Part shown: positions 11,240 through 21,884 of the stretch, one piece after another
Layout: each line of letters opens with the position of its first letter
How positions within the stretch are numbered: position 1 is the stretch's first letter
Program-made: the position numbers and the translations under genes
The notes under the pieces: model-generated
What the model saw: the letters and a program-made list of their open reading frames with translations, nothing else
What the model was told of the DNA's origin: nothing
The model's database searches: none
NCBI GenBank assembly: GCA_963931865.1
Contig: OZ007505.1
Location: 18,253,457 to 18,317,456 of the forward strand
Source of the DNA: Axinella damicornis
Taxonomy: Eukaryota; Porifera; Demospongiae; Axinellida; Axinellidae
DNA length: 64,000 bases
Reading direction: 5' to 3'

Positions 11240-13669
11240 ACTCTCTCTCTCCCACTCCAAAACACACACACACCTTCAGATTCAGATGTGCGTCCCCCCT
11301 CTCCAGCAGGGACAGGAGAGACAGGTAGCTTCCACACACCCGATGCCCTTGACTCTAGCGCAGAAGAGGAAGATCAACCGGACTTCTCCGTAGTGGTACA
11401 TAATATGCGTATGCTATAACACTCAGACTCACAACAGATGAACCCTTAATATTATGGTTAGTCTTGTTACCAGGCCCCCACCCAGGCCTGCAGTACAGAA
11501 AAGCGGGGGGGGGGGGGGGGGGGGGGGGCTGGTAAATTTCCTCACGTGAGCATGACGTAATCTACAAATGGCAAAATTGTCGACATTAGAATGAAGACGG
11601 TATGTTTTGCGTGTGGTGCAAGCATCTACATGTTCAATGCTCAGTGTGTATGACATTCGCCCCCCGCTGGCTAGATGCGTGTGGAATGTTACCTGCATGG
11701 TACCTTTGCTCTTCTCGCTCTTTTGAGACCCAGTACACCCGTTTTAGTCTTCTACCCTGATATCACTCGCATGATAAAACTTACCAGGCCCTCTCCCGCT
11801 TAACCGTACTGCAAGCGACTGGAAACTGGGTGGGTCCTGGGAACGAGGCTATCCATTGACAATTGACATTAATTTTACCTCATGAATGCCTCTGGTAGAA
11901 ACACTGGAGCCCAGTTCTGAACTTGAAAGACCATAACCCAGGCAGTGTTCTTCCCAGACTATAGAGCGCGGGGAACTGGATTGGAAATGCATGCCATCCT
12001 ATTCCTAACGTGTATTGTGTTGGTGCAGCCGTGATTGAATGTGGGTTTTGTGTGGCCAGCTTTACTCTATGTTGCACCTCTGGTGCCACACAGGGACTGT
12101 TCTGAGGCTCCAGCCTTGAGCCAGTGTAATGCCCAGTGTGGTAAGTTCTACTCCTGAGTCTCATGCTTGGGCTCTAAATGCATGCATCCCCAAAATTGTA
12201 ATGCCCATGTACGTGTACTGTTGCACCTCTGGTGCCACACGGGGACTGTTCTGAGGCTCACCTTTTGGATCGGTGTATGGCCAAAGTGGCAGGTTTACTC
12301 CTGAGTAATACATGCTTCGTGTCACTTCCGCTGAAACCCACATTCAATCTCGTAGATATTCATTTCCAATCCAGTTCTCCATGCTCTATTATCTATGGTT
12401 CCACGGATTTTCCCTTCTCAGATTCCTCAGCTTGAAGACCAACTACGTACAGACAGACCCCCACATTGGGAGGGGGAGGAGGGAGGTGGGAGTGGGGATA
12501 GTGAGGGAGAGGTGACGGTGGTGGTGGAGGATGCATATGACCACCCCCAGGCAGAGTTTGTAGCGGAGCAGCCCAAGCTTCTGTTGGCTGACCCCATTGA
12601 ACCTAGGCCTGAGAAGGAGCCCCTTCCCCCATCTCTCACCAATTCAGGTGACCACTACCCCAGTCCTATTCCCAGGCCCCGTCCAAAAAATCCGATTTTT
12701 TGGCTGGGAATGAGGCTAGGGTTTGACCGGTACTGGTATCAGTGTCGTTGATAGTGGTGAGTGAGGTATTGTACACAGTGGTGAGGCATCGAGTATCGGT
12801 TATTGGAATTCTGCGCTACTGATAGTTTATTTGTCCTCTCACAAGAATTTGACTGAGTACATTTGTACTTGCTTAAGTAATCAACTGTGGCCAGGCATGT
12901 AAACTTAAGAGAGGGTTTTGGAGCATTTCTCTGTTGATGAATGCAAACCAAGAGAGCTATCAAGGGTTAGCCTCGTTCCCAGTCCCACGCCCAGCTTTTC
13001 GTCGCTGCAACTCCCCGCTTTACCGTACTAAGCAGCGACGAAAAGCTGGGCGTGGGACTGGGTACGAGGCTAATCAAGGGTTGAGTATATACCTATCACA
13101 CAATCATATCAGTATGGGTATCTGCCTATTTCACGTATCGCCATATCGGAATCGGAAGTATTATGCATCAGTGGAACACAAGTCTAATATGCTCTTAGGT
13201 CGTGTGGCTCAATCTTGTGCATAAAAATCTGAACCCATAGTGATGACACAGTACACACATTATGCATCAGTGGAACACGAGTCTAATATGCTCTTAGGTC
13301 GTGTGGCTCAATCTTGTGCATAAAAATCTGAACCCATAGTGATGACACAGTACACATGCACATAAGGATTATCATGGGGGACAGCGTGGCAAAGTATTAA
13401 ATGGGGGAAGCTTGAGTTGCCTTGCATACATAATACTTGAAGGGCCCCCCCCCCCCCCCCCCCCAAAAAAAAAAAAAGAAGACATTTTGGTAGGGGTTGC
13501 TCTCTAACACAGAGGTACCGATTATTTCCCTGCAGCTCTGGAGGCCAGTCGTCCTCGTCAGAAAACTAGATCAAAGGGGCATCCCCCTTCTAGTGAAACA
13601 ACACCACTCATTTCTGGATCCCAGCCAGAGGAAAAGACTGATGACAGCTGCTGCTGTACCCTTTTATAG
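10740..13669 (+). CDS. Small disordered protein with C-terminal CaaX-like box
   Basis: Four exons, in phase: 10740-11016, 11280-11395, 12422-12647, 13536-13669; 250 residues. Composition is rich in Ser, Pro, Glu and Gly with no recognisable globular domain. It ends DDSCCCTLL: CTLL fits a CaaX box with Leu at the last position, the class usually geranylgeranylated, and the two preceding Cys could be palmitoylated. That would place the protein on the cytoplasmic face of a membrane. An ETTPLI stretch lies nearby. An in-frame upstream ATG at 10674 could extend the N-terminus; 10740 was chosen because the upstream stretch is short and less biased. The acceptor of exon 2 follows a 36-base poly-C run. 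Function unknown; the exon chain is well supported by phase agreement, the prenylation is a motif-based prediction. Confidence 0.65.
11459..11851. mobile_element. Long TAGYCTCG-ended foldback/MITE copy
   Basis: Starts TAGTCTTGTTACCAGGC and ends CCTGGGAACGAGGCTA (approximate inverted ends). The interior (CACGTGAGCATGACGTAATC, TACTGCAAGCGAC) matches the copy at 37148-37576 and, in reverse, that at 44804-45154. It lies in intron 2 of the CaaX gene and is interrupted by a poly-G run at 11505-11528. Confidence 0.75.
12078..12263. repeat. Short direct repeat pair in intron 2
   Basis: GCACCTCTGGTGCCACAC followed by a similar GGGACTGTTCTGAGGCTC occurs near 12076-12111 and again near 12228-12261, about 150 bp apart. 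No gene is seen in the rest of this intron. Confidence 0.6.
12968..13072. mobile_element. Foldback element with 9-bp target duplication
   Basis: TAGCCTCGTTCCCAGTCCC at the left end and its near-perfect inverted copy GGTACGAGGCTA at the right end enclose about 105 bp. It is flanked on both sides by ATCAAGGGT, a 9-bp apparent target-site duplication. Intron 3 of the CaaX gene. Confidence 0.8.
13162..13359. repeat. Two-copy tandem repeat, 99-bp unit
   Basis: The segment starting TATGCATCAGTGGAACAC at 13162 is repeated from 13261 with only one or two substitutions. Non-coding, in intron 3 of the CaaX gene. Confidence 0.9.
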
Positions 13670-13748
13670 CTTTTACCCTGAGGCTTGTTTGTTTGTGTCT
13701 GATTTCTGATATTTATAACTTCAACTACTTTGTGACTTCTAAGATGTG

Positions 13749-13903
13749 TTGGATTTGTATTATGAACCTCATGACCTCCCACCCAAACAGCGCTATGATT
13801 TATACTGTGCGCTGACAGCTGAGAGTTGGCACCCTGTTGCGCTTAATTTGGACTTTCTGCAGATTGAAGTCTTCAAGTCTGTACCCCCAGGAGCGTGCTT
13901 ATG
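13749..13903 (+). other. Unrecognised protein-like segment between genes
   Basis: An open stretch of about 51 codons reads LDLYYEPHDLPPKQRYDLYC, then ALTAESWHPVALNLDFLQ, and ends at a TGA. Its composition looks like folded protein rather than random sequence, but it has no start codon, begins just after the CaaX gene's stop, and I do not recognise it. It may be an exon remnant or an alternative 3' exon. A neighbouring frame (from about 13894) continues with VLMMATAPYNEVRWQG. Confidence 0.3.
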
Positions 13904-14175
13904 ATGGCAACAGCACCATATAACGAGGTCAGATGGCAAGGCATGAAGGTTGCCCTTCTCTTGTTAGAAGGTTGAGTGCACCTGGAAGAGAAAGAAACAG
14001 TCCTGGCTACACAGTCCAGAACCACTTGGTTTCACTAATAAACCAACAAATTAAGGCGTGGCCGGTGAATTCCCTGGGGACTTCCCTTGCTCATCAGCCC
14101 TATCCCATACCATATCCGTGCATGGCGAATAGCTAGCTTGAACAACTCTGGAAGACGCGTGTACTAGCTGTGGCC

Positions 14176-17100
14176 ATGGCTAAGGTGGAATTCTCATTGC
14201 GTATTTCTGCTGTCCTCTTCTGTCTTGTACTGCACATGATTTCTGTCGCATATGCAGCTGGCGCAGTGAATGGTATATGCATAAAAATTATGGTACTTTA
14301 GATGTTTTTGTCTTAACATGTTGAATTCTGCTGTTGTTAATATAATACGTAAAAAGCCTTCCTGCTAATATTTTTCCAAAGCCATCTACATGTAAGTTGT
14401 TTGTTTTCTTGGGTGGCCTGTGTTCCACCTAATCCTAATCCATGCCAGCTCAGAAGCATGTGCACCATTCAACTACACTCAGCCCTACCGGCGCCAAATT
14501 GAGTGGAAGGGTAGCATAATTAGCTAGGTCGTGCAAACTGGAGGGAGTTGTTCTGTGAAGGATCAATTTGGTTTTGTTGGTGATGCGATTGTCGATTTGG
14601 CACTGCAGTTTGTTCAATAATTGTTATGACGCTATACAGCCTATATACATGTACAAAGGTGCTCATGCATGACATGTACATAATTATGGATGAAGCAGGG
14701 ACGAAAGTAATAATGTAGTTCGCAGTAGTTTGCATTGCCTTCTCCAGGCCATCATGTTCAACCACCATGCAATACAGGAAATTGCAACGTTCTTGCACAA
14801 TCCGAGCGCCAAGCGCGACTGCTAAATCAGCACTGACCATATACGGGTATAGACTCTAAATTCAAATTTGCCCCGCGTAGACTGACAGTCATGGCTTCTT
14901 GTGAACCTCATCGCTGTAGCGCGTACAGTGAAGACCTCCGCTGGAGGATGGTTTGGCAATGTGAAGCTCTCGGATATACGCATGCACGCGTAGCTGAAAA
15001 CCTTGGGGTAGACAGATCAACAGTCACCAGGACTCTGCAACTCTTTCACACTACTGGTTCTGTCTCCAAGAAGCTCTACCCAAAGGAGAAAGCCTTCAGG
15101 AAGCTAACAACTCCAGCACAATTGTTAATCCTAAACCTGGTGGTCGAGAAACCAGGTATATACCTTCAAGAGATACAAGAAGAATTGCAGAATGTACTGC
15201 TATTGGCAGTGGACGTTTCAACCATCTGTAGGTTTCTGCACAATTCTGGATTTACACATCAAAAATTGTGTCTAGTTGCTACACAAAGAGATGAATTCAT
15301 CCGCCAGCAGTACATTCTAGATGTTTCAGTGTTCAAACCTGAAATGCTTGTTTTCATAGATGAAACCGGTGCTGATCGACGAAATGCACTAAGGAAGTAC
15401 GGATACAGTTTGCGTGGCATTCCCCAAAAGTACAACACTCTCCTGGTGAGAGGAGAGCGTGTATCTGGGCTGGCCTTAATGTCAGTTAATGGGCTTCTTG
15501 ACGTCAGAACTGTCAAAGGGACAACTGATGGGGATACTTTCTATGACTTCGTGCAAAAGTACTTGATCCCACAACTTATGCCATTTGATGGAGTTAAATA
15601 AAGCCCCACAGTGTAGTGATTATGGACAACTGTTCTGTACATCATATACAAGAAACAGTTTCCATGATAGAAGATGTAGGAGCAATAGTACTGTTCTTGC
15701 CACCGTACTCTCCGGACTTCAACCCAATCGAAGAGGCCTTCTCGAAAGTTAAAAGTGAGCTGAAACTCCTTGAGAGAACTATGGACACTAGTGACATTGA
15801 GATCCTTATATTAGCTGCATTTGCATCTATTACACAGGAAGATTGTCAGGGATGGGTATCCCACTGTAACATTTATGGCATATGATCAACAGTCGAAACG
15901 TGCATGCATGTATGCAATCATGTATCACTATGGATTACATTGGTACTTGAAAATATTTTAATGCTATTAAGTGACTGGGTTGATACTCAAAGCAGGAGAT
16001 ATCCACTGATGTGACCACAGGAACATGAAGTGGTATTCAGAGCCTTCGTAGAGCACTAAGAATGTTTTGCTTTTGCTCTGCAAACTCTTTCTCAGATAGT
16101 ATGCTGTCATCAAATAATTGCTGTAGATAACGCAGTTGTTCGAAGTTTTTCATTCTCAATTCCACAGATTTTGAAGGCGATACACCAGCTGCAGTAGGCA
16201 ACTGTCTTGGAGTAACAGTGGGATATCATTCACTTTACTAGGTGCTTCAGCACTCAAGGCCTTAACAATGGCAACAGCTGCCCCACCTATGGCATCTGAG
16301 AAAGATTCCTGCTGGCGTGATCTCTTGGGGGTGCTCCCACTAAAGGCCGGAATATCAGGAGGATGATCTCTGTCCTCATGCAAGTTTGAGGCACAGACGC
16401 AGCTTAGGTGAACTATATTTATCTGCATGCTTATCTTTGAGTTCCTGGTACACTTCATCCACTTCATCCTCCTTATCCTGGCGTCTTGTGCTTGTCTCCT
16501 CTTTCCTACGCTTGGCCGATCGTCCCTCATCCTCTGGTTCGCTTCGGCTGTCGCACCACAGAGTGATATCTCCCCGAGGATATCGCGCATACATGGCATC
16601 CAAGTCGTCATTACACACAAGCCAAACTTTCGAGTGGGATGGTCCCTCAAAGTATCCAACATTGAAATTTAGTTAGTTAGGCACCTGTTCTTTGAATTCT
16701 TCAATCAATTTAGCATGTAGAGTGATTACCGACTCAAACCTGGTATGAAAGTGGTGCAGTTGTCTTACAATCACTTCACTTTTTCTTTGGGGGTTGGTGA
16801 TCTTCACCCTGTATGAGTACTGATGCTGCAGTAGTACAATAGGCAAGTTTGCATAACACACGAATTCTATTTAATGCCGACTCAGCATACTAATTGCAAT
16901 GCACAGGCATTACATGTAGGTAGTCTCAATCTCGCAGCCTAGCCAGACTCTCACCACGTGATAGTCTGGCTACAAGAGACTAGGCATTTGGTAGTACAGC
17001 CAAGTATTACAACCATACAAAAATTCACCTGGACCGGCCTTGGAACACTGCGTGTAGCACTGGTTGCCGTAGCATTTTGTGTAGCATTAGGCGGCAATAC

Positions 17101-20100
17101 CTGCACGGTCACAGAACTCCGGCCAGAACGGTTCAGTGATCCAGACGCTGTAGCAACCGGGGTGGATAAACACACTCTGAGGTCGAGGTTGTTCCATGAT
17201 GACTCAGCGCGCTTTCTGTGTAAGCAGCGTATGTACGCATGCGCAAATCTCGGACCTCATGCAGGAGTCGATGTCAGATTGTGCAAGAACGTCGCAATTT
17301 CCTGTAAAGAGGCTGCATGGTCATACTACAGCCCTCATGAATATCATTAACTGGCTGCTTTTTGGCTCTATTACCTCACCGCTAAGTAAGCACTAATGGC
17401 CAACTTGTGCTGGCATCTCTTGGAGATTTGTTAGTCAGTGATAGGCACATGAACTTGATTCTCACAAGGGATGTGACAAACGCTGACACCACTTTTAATA
17501 CATGCTGTTAGTATTATCTATGGTGACAATACATCAGCTTCCGTATGCTACACAGTATTGCACTGCATGGCCCGCTAACCCAACCCAAACCACACACTAA
17601 CCCACTGTATAGTGTATAGATCAGAGGCTGCCATTAACAGATTCTTTTAAACAAGCAGACAGCAAGATCATGCTTATTTCCATCCTAGTGATGTCTTTTC
17701 CTATTGAAGGTACTGATATGCTCGCACAGCACTCTCCTAGCAAAATTAATATAAGCACGCGTGTTTAACATGTGACCACAGTATTGTTATTGGAAGAATA
17801 TTCACTGGCGTGACTACCTCTATTATGGATATCAATCTGAGTTGTAGTAGCTCCCAGCCACCTGTAGTAATCTGGGTAAGACCCTAGTTTAAATTGCACA
17901 CCATCTATAAACTGACCATGTTTGTTGACAACTCCAACTTCGGCTTGCCTGATCAGAGTAATCTGAGCCTGTACATATTTGCATATAATCCATGTTGTCA
18001 TGTGTATCAGACGTATACACTACACATGCAGAGTGATATATGATTGCTGAATGTTATTTTCTGGGCTATAGGTGGTCCTGACGTGCAAGCTTTTGTGGCT
18101 CTTGCCCATAATACTACTGATGGAGTGGAAATTCAGATCCTGTCTTCTATCAGTAATCACACTTGTGATCATCATCCATCAGCTACCCCAAATGGAACGT
18201 CAATTTTAGTGTCCGGGCATTACCTCCCCGATGAGTGTTTTCCAGATTTGAAATACTGCAACACCAAAGTCATCCCCTGGAAAGAACAAGTGTTTATTCT
18301 GGTTCCGATTAGAAACGGAGTCGCAATAATCGAATTTCAACATAATCAAAGCCACTGCCACTTACAATATGTCAACCACACAACATCTGAAGTTACGCAA
18401 GACTGCAACCCTGTTCATATTTTTGGAAATGGTCATCTTCTCTTCATAGCATGTGTAAACGGTGTCTGATTCCAATAGTTACTTGCAGTTTCTCAGGTTA
18501 TACGCTGACTTTGATGGATTCAGCATTGATAATGCAACATTCTTTACTGCAATCCCAATTTCTCCTCGCAAACAAGGTTTTACTCTCACAGAATTTCTTT
18601 ATGTTCCTGAAGACCTGAGCTGTTGTCCTGATAGTGTATATTTCATCAATGATTCCTACATAGTTCAGTTTGTAGTAACCCGGCGAATGTTCTATTATCT
18701 GAGTGATTTCCCTGGTGAGTGTACAGAGTTTCAGAAACTTGAATATCATGGAAACAATTCGTTACTTGTTCACTGCAATGAAACTGTACTAATTCTTACC
18801 ATTGATCCATGTCGGAATATGATCATAGGTCAAGCTTTAATAGGTGCACCAGTTGCTCTCGTAATTGTTGCTACATTTGTAGTTACAGTTGTTGCTACAA
18901 TTGCAGTTTCCATCCTCCATATCTGGCGCAAATCACGAGGGTGAGTCCAGACCCTCTATGGATATCTGTAGTGGCCTCTACCATATATGTACTGTGCATG
19001 CATGCATTAATTATTGCAGTGGAATATTAGGCACACACAGACCTACAAATCTCCCCTGAACTTGGTTAGTCAATTGTACACAGTACTGAGCTTGTAGAGC
19101 ACTGAGACATGTTGGGTTCTTTATTGATGCCCAGAATCTTGTTCCTTTCATCAGTACTAGTGAACATTCCTGCATAGCTCATGGTCAGTTACATAATTAT
19201 TGTATGAAGTGCCTTGTATTGTAATCTGCTTGTACTACTGTTCCCATTGCAGGTATTACAAGCCCCATATATTAAAACCCAACCATAGTGCACATGACTG
19301 TGGTGACCTGGGCGATCGCTGTCCCTCGCTATCACAACGACCTCCCCAGAATGAAAAGGGCTATATCTCTCCGGGCAAGATCTGTTCCTCGCAACAGCAA
19401 CAGTCTTCCCATGTGAATGCACATCCTTGTACTATACATTCTACAGCCATCCACTGTGATACACCCTCAAGCTGTACAAGCACACCCACTTACTGTGCAA
19501 GCCTGTACCATGATCACATGAATCCCTCTGGAAGTAAGAGTGACAGTGGTTATTCAAGCAACAGCACTATTGTCAGAGCTTCATTTATATCTAACAATTA
19601 CATTGATCATGACAACTGTGAAGCCAGTGAACACGAAAGCCCTGAATTTCTCTACTATGGACATGAGCTGCACACTCGGTCGCCTGGAAGGGCTTGGAGT
19701 CACCTTCCTGCCCAGACAGAGAGTTGCTCGGGACTGTTACTACCGGTTTCAACACACAGAACTGCAGCTGATACACCATCTTGTACTGTTCCAGGTCAGA
19801 CTAGTTCACTGTACTCTGAACATCCGATACTCCAGGAGTCTGCACATCTTGTTTCACCATTTTCCTCGGAAAGTCAGCATCTTGGACAAGTCATATCGAC
19901 TTCAGCTGAGGATACTGACTTGCCTGTTCTCTTCCCGGTAGACAGCACCCTACAACCAGCTGCTACTACTGACAGCTCTGTACCATTTATGGACCCTCTT
20001 GACATCATACACTGCACTAGCAATGGCGGAGTGTATTACAATCCAGTTCATGACTTTACAGTCAGGATTCCAGAGGGTGCCATTTCGAAAGGAGCCTCAG

Positions 20101-21884
20101 TCACAATTGAAATCGGCGTAGCTCTTTACGGACCTTTTCAATTCCCTGATGGTACACAACCTGTGTCACCCATTGTCTGGCTGTGTGTGCAACAAGAGGG
20201 GCACTACCAATTTCTCAAGCCAGTTGAAGTTGTTCTACCGCACTATCTCCACGTCACAACTGCAGACGATTCCACTCTCCTTCATTTCCTGAAGGCTGGC
20301 CACCACATGAATGAAAACGAACAGTATCAATTTCAGTTCACCAGTGGCAAAGTATGTTTTCCCATCCATGAAACCTATGGCACACTGTCAACTAACCACT
20401 TCTGCTTTCTGTGCATTGCTTTACGAACTGTTAGCCAAGAACGCACTGCCAAAGCAAAGTTCTGTCTGATCAGCGTCATACCCGACCCCATCAGTGAACC
20501 GTCATGGACCATCTACTTCTGTGTCTGCTACTTTCTACAGACGTGCATGGAGGTGTGTCCTATAGTAATATAATTATACAGTATAGTGGAGAAGTTTGTA
20601 TTACTAATATTACATGCCTCCATCCTTTAGGCAGTACTGAGGCAATTCCCAGGTGGTTTCAGAATATCGAAAAAGACGTTCAGGTTTTCCGCTCCACTCC
20701 AGGCGGCAAAGATAGAGATTGATTTTGAGAGAAAACTGAAGGGCGGATGGATTCTAACCTGCCAGCATGGTACAAAGGTTTGTAGCCTCGAACTAATGTA
20801 TGGAGAACACTGTCAATTTTGATGCCTTGTTTTGCTGTATCACATCTTTCCATTCAGATTTCTGCAAGTGAGGTTGACTTTTGGAGTGCAGACCCAGAGG
20901 AACTTCAACTATTGCATGATGAAAAGCTTTACCCTCCACGGTTTGTTGTAAGGGTTGGAGGAGATGTGGCTACTGAAGATACTTTTGCTCAGATTTGCTT
21001 CAGAGGAGTTGTTGAAGATCTGGATACGGAACTGGAATTGCGTGTATACCGACAATCCCTTCAGCTAATGAGTGCAGGTCGTTTCTCTATGCAATGTAAG
21101 TTGATGTTGCAATGTTTTCACTGGCACTCTTCATTCATTGGTTTAGACTCTGGACTTCAGCCAGTTCGTGCTGCCTCTATGCCTGCTCTTGGATATCCGA
21201 GAACTGCCACCTCCCAATTCCCTACATGTAGAATGCTGGTATGGTGACCTCTATAGAACTGACATCATGCACTTGAGTTCATGACTTAATTTGTGGAATT
21301 TGTCACACAGGTGGATAATACTCATGGCGATTGGCCCATGATGCCCCTTGGTAGGATAACACTTATTGAAGATGAGGCAGTGAAACCAATGTAAATGCAA
21401 GTGGCATTTTGCTTTCTCCCAATCCATTCCAGAATACCCTACAGACCAAGAGCTGGAGGGAGTGACCAATGACGTCCTAGGAAAGCTCGGCCATGACTGG
21501 ACTAAGCTTCAGCATTTCCTCCAAGTCCCTGACCATGTGATGGTGGAGATTGATTCAGAGCCTACGGTTCATCGGAGAATGGTTCGAATGTTAAAGGAGT
21601 GGAGAAACCACAGTGGAGACGAGTCGAAAGCAGTACTAGCCAAATGCCTCAAAGCTTCTGACAAACGTTTGGAAACAACATCAAAAAGCTTGCTCTCGGA
21701 TGAGTACAGAATGTTGACACCACCCAGTTCAAGGTCTGGGTCTGTAAGTAGCTCTAGCACACCTAACAGCTCCTTGGGGAGGAGAATGCGATCAATTGAC
21801 GACACTCCCCTGTCCCGCAAGAATGCTAGGAGGGAATATGGTTGTGGCAGTATCTCAGAAACCTCTGAAAGTGCTACTATGTAA
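14176..21884 (+). CDS. Single-pass receptor with novel ectodomain and ZU5-UPA-death-domain tail (receptor A)
   Basis: Nine exons, all in phase: 14176-14272, 18072-18454, 18489-18940, 19253-20552, 20631-20777, 20858-21095, 21147-21238, 21311-21350, 21433-21884; 1066 residues. Signal peptide; N-glycosylation-rich ectodomain (about 33-270) with several Cys and no domain I recognise; TM helix (about 276-305, APVALVIVATFVVTVVATIA) then RKSR; Ser/Cys-rich linker; ZU5 domain (about 570-665, VRIPEGAISKGASV); UPA-like region; death domain at the C-terminus (LGKLGHDWTKLQHFLQVP). This tail order is that of UNC5-type netrin receptors, whose death domain signals apoptosis or axon guidance. The ectodomain is not UNC5-like. 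Exon 1 is separated by a 3.8-kb intron containing a transposon, and 17670-17709 is an alternative first exon in the same phase. The proposed 34-nt intron (18455-18488) is unusually short; a frameshift there is the alternative. Confidence 0.82.
14891..15885 (+). pseudogene. DD34E Tc1/IS630-type transposase, frameshifted
   Basis: It begins MASCEPHRCSAYSEDLRW. It has a helix-turn-helix (VAENLGVDRSTVTRTLQLF), a second winged-helix-like part, then the DDE catalytic core: first Asp in FIDETGAD, second in IMDNCSVHH, and Glu in YSPDFNPIEEAF, with 34 residues between second Asp and Glu. A 1-nt shift near 15597-15600 (GTTAAATAAAGCCCC) separates the first 236 codons from the remaining 90, so it is not functional as read. 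Full length without the shift would be about 330 residues, normal for the superfamily. It lies 89 bp inside the left end of the element. Confidence 0.92.
16037..17175 (-). pseudogene. Accessory gene of the transposon: PB1-like plus SHOCT-like protein, degraded
   Basis: Exon 1 ends at 17029 (CAG|GTGAAT) and exon 2 starts at 16825, both phase 0. The N-terminal Ser/Thr-rich part has no convincing ATG. Next comes a PB1-like fold pattern: YRVKITNPQRKSEVIVRQL, later FNVGYFEGPSHSKVWLVCND, DLDAMYARYPRGDITLWC. A charged segment with KRRKEE and DEVDEVYQELKDKHADKYS follows, then a proline-containing link (HPPDIPAFSGSTPKRSR). The C-terminus (NFEQLRYLQQLFDDSILSEK, then EFAEQKQNILSALRRL) resembles SHOCT oligomerisation motifs. 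It has a stop after VPN near 16675 and at least two frameshifts (near 16390 and 16200). I recall related proteins being abundant in sponge and cnidarian assemblies; domain names are by eye. Confidence 0.75.
16921..16982. repeat. Nested hairpin, TAGTCTC ends
   Basis: TAGTCTCAATCTCGCAGCC and AGCCAGACTCTCACC pair with ATAGTCTGGCTACAAGAGAC and the terminal TA. A short foldback inside the intron of the transposon's accessory gene; same end motif as the TAGYCTCG family. Confidence 0.65.
17670..17709 (+). other. Possible alternative first exon of receptor A
   Basis: ATG followed by hydrophobic codons (MLISILVMSFPIE) ends at G|GTACTG in phase 1, exactly the phase needed by the exon at 18072. It lies downstream of the transposon, so its use would bypass the element-laden intron. 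The hydrophobic stretch is short for a signal peptide. Transcript data are needed to choose. Confidence 0.4.

Larger units (their letters stand above)
14775..17304. mobile_element. Two-gene Tc1/IS630-type DNA transposon with TA flanks
   Basis: Inverted ends of 28 bp at 14775-14802 and 17277-17304 match at 27 of 28 positions (CAGGAAATTGC at the outer end, TTGCACAATC at the inner end). Each is directly flanked by TA (14773-14774 and 17305-17306), the target duplication of the Tc1/mariner/IS630 superfamily. Inside are a DD34E transposase reading right and a second, intron-containing gene reading left; their 3' ends are about 150 bp apart. Both are broken, so the copy is a fossil. A small hairpin (16921-16982) is nested in it. 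The element sits in intron 1 of receptor A. Confidence 0.9.

Noticed and set aside
13162..13359. Possible CRISPR-like or satellite array
   Set aside because: Only two 99-bp tandem copies with no spacers, in a eukaryotic intron; a simple duplication.
14520..14840. 106-codon minus-strand open frame beside receptor A exon 1
   Set aside because: It crosses the left transposon end, so it joins host and element DNA by chance.
17765..18001. Minus-strand open frame of 78 codons before receptor A exon 2
   Set aside because: Antisense to an intron, no recognisable domain, no supporting splice sites.
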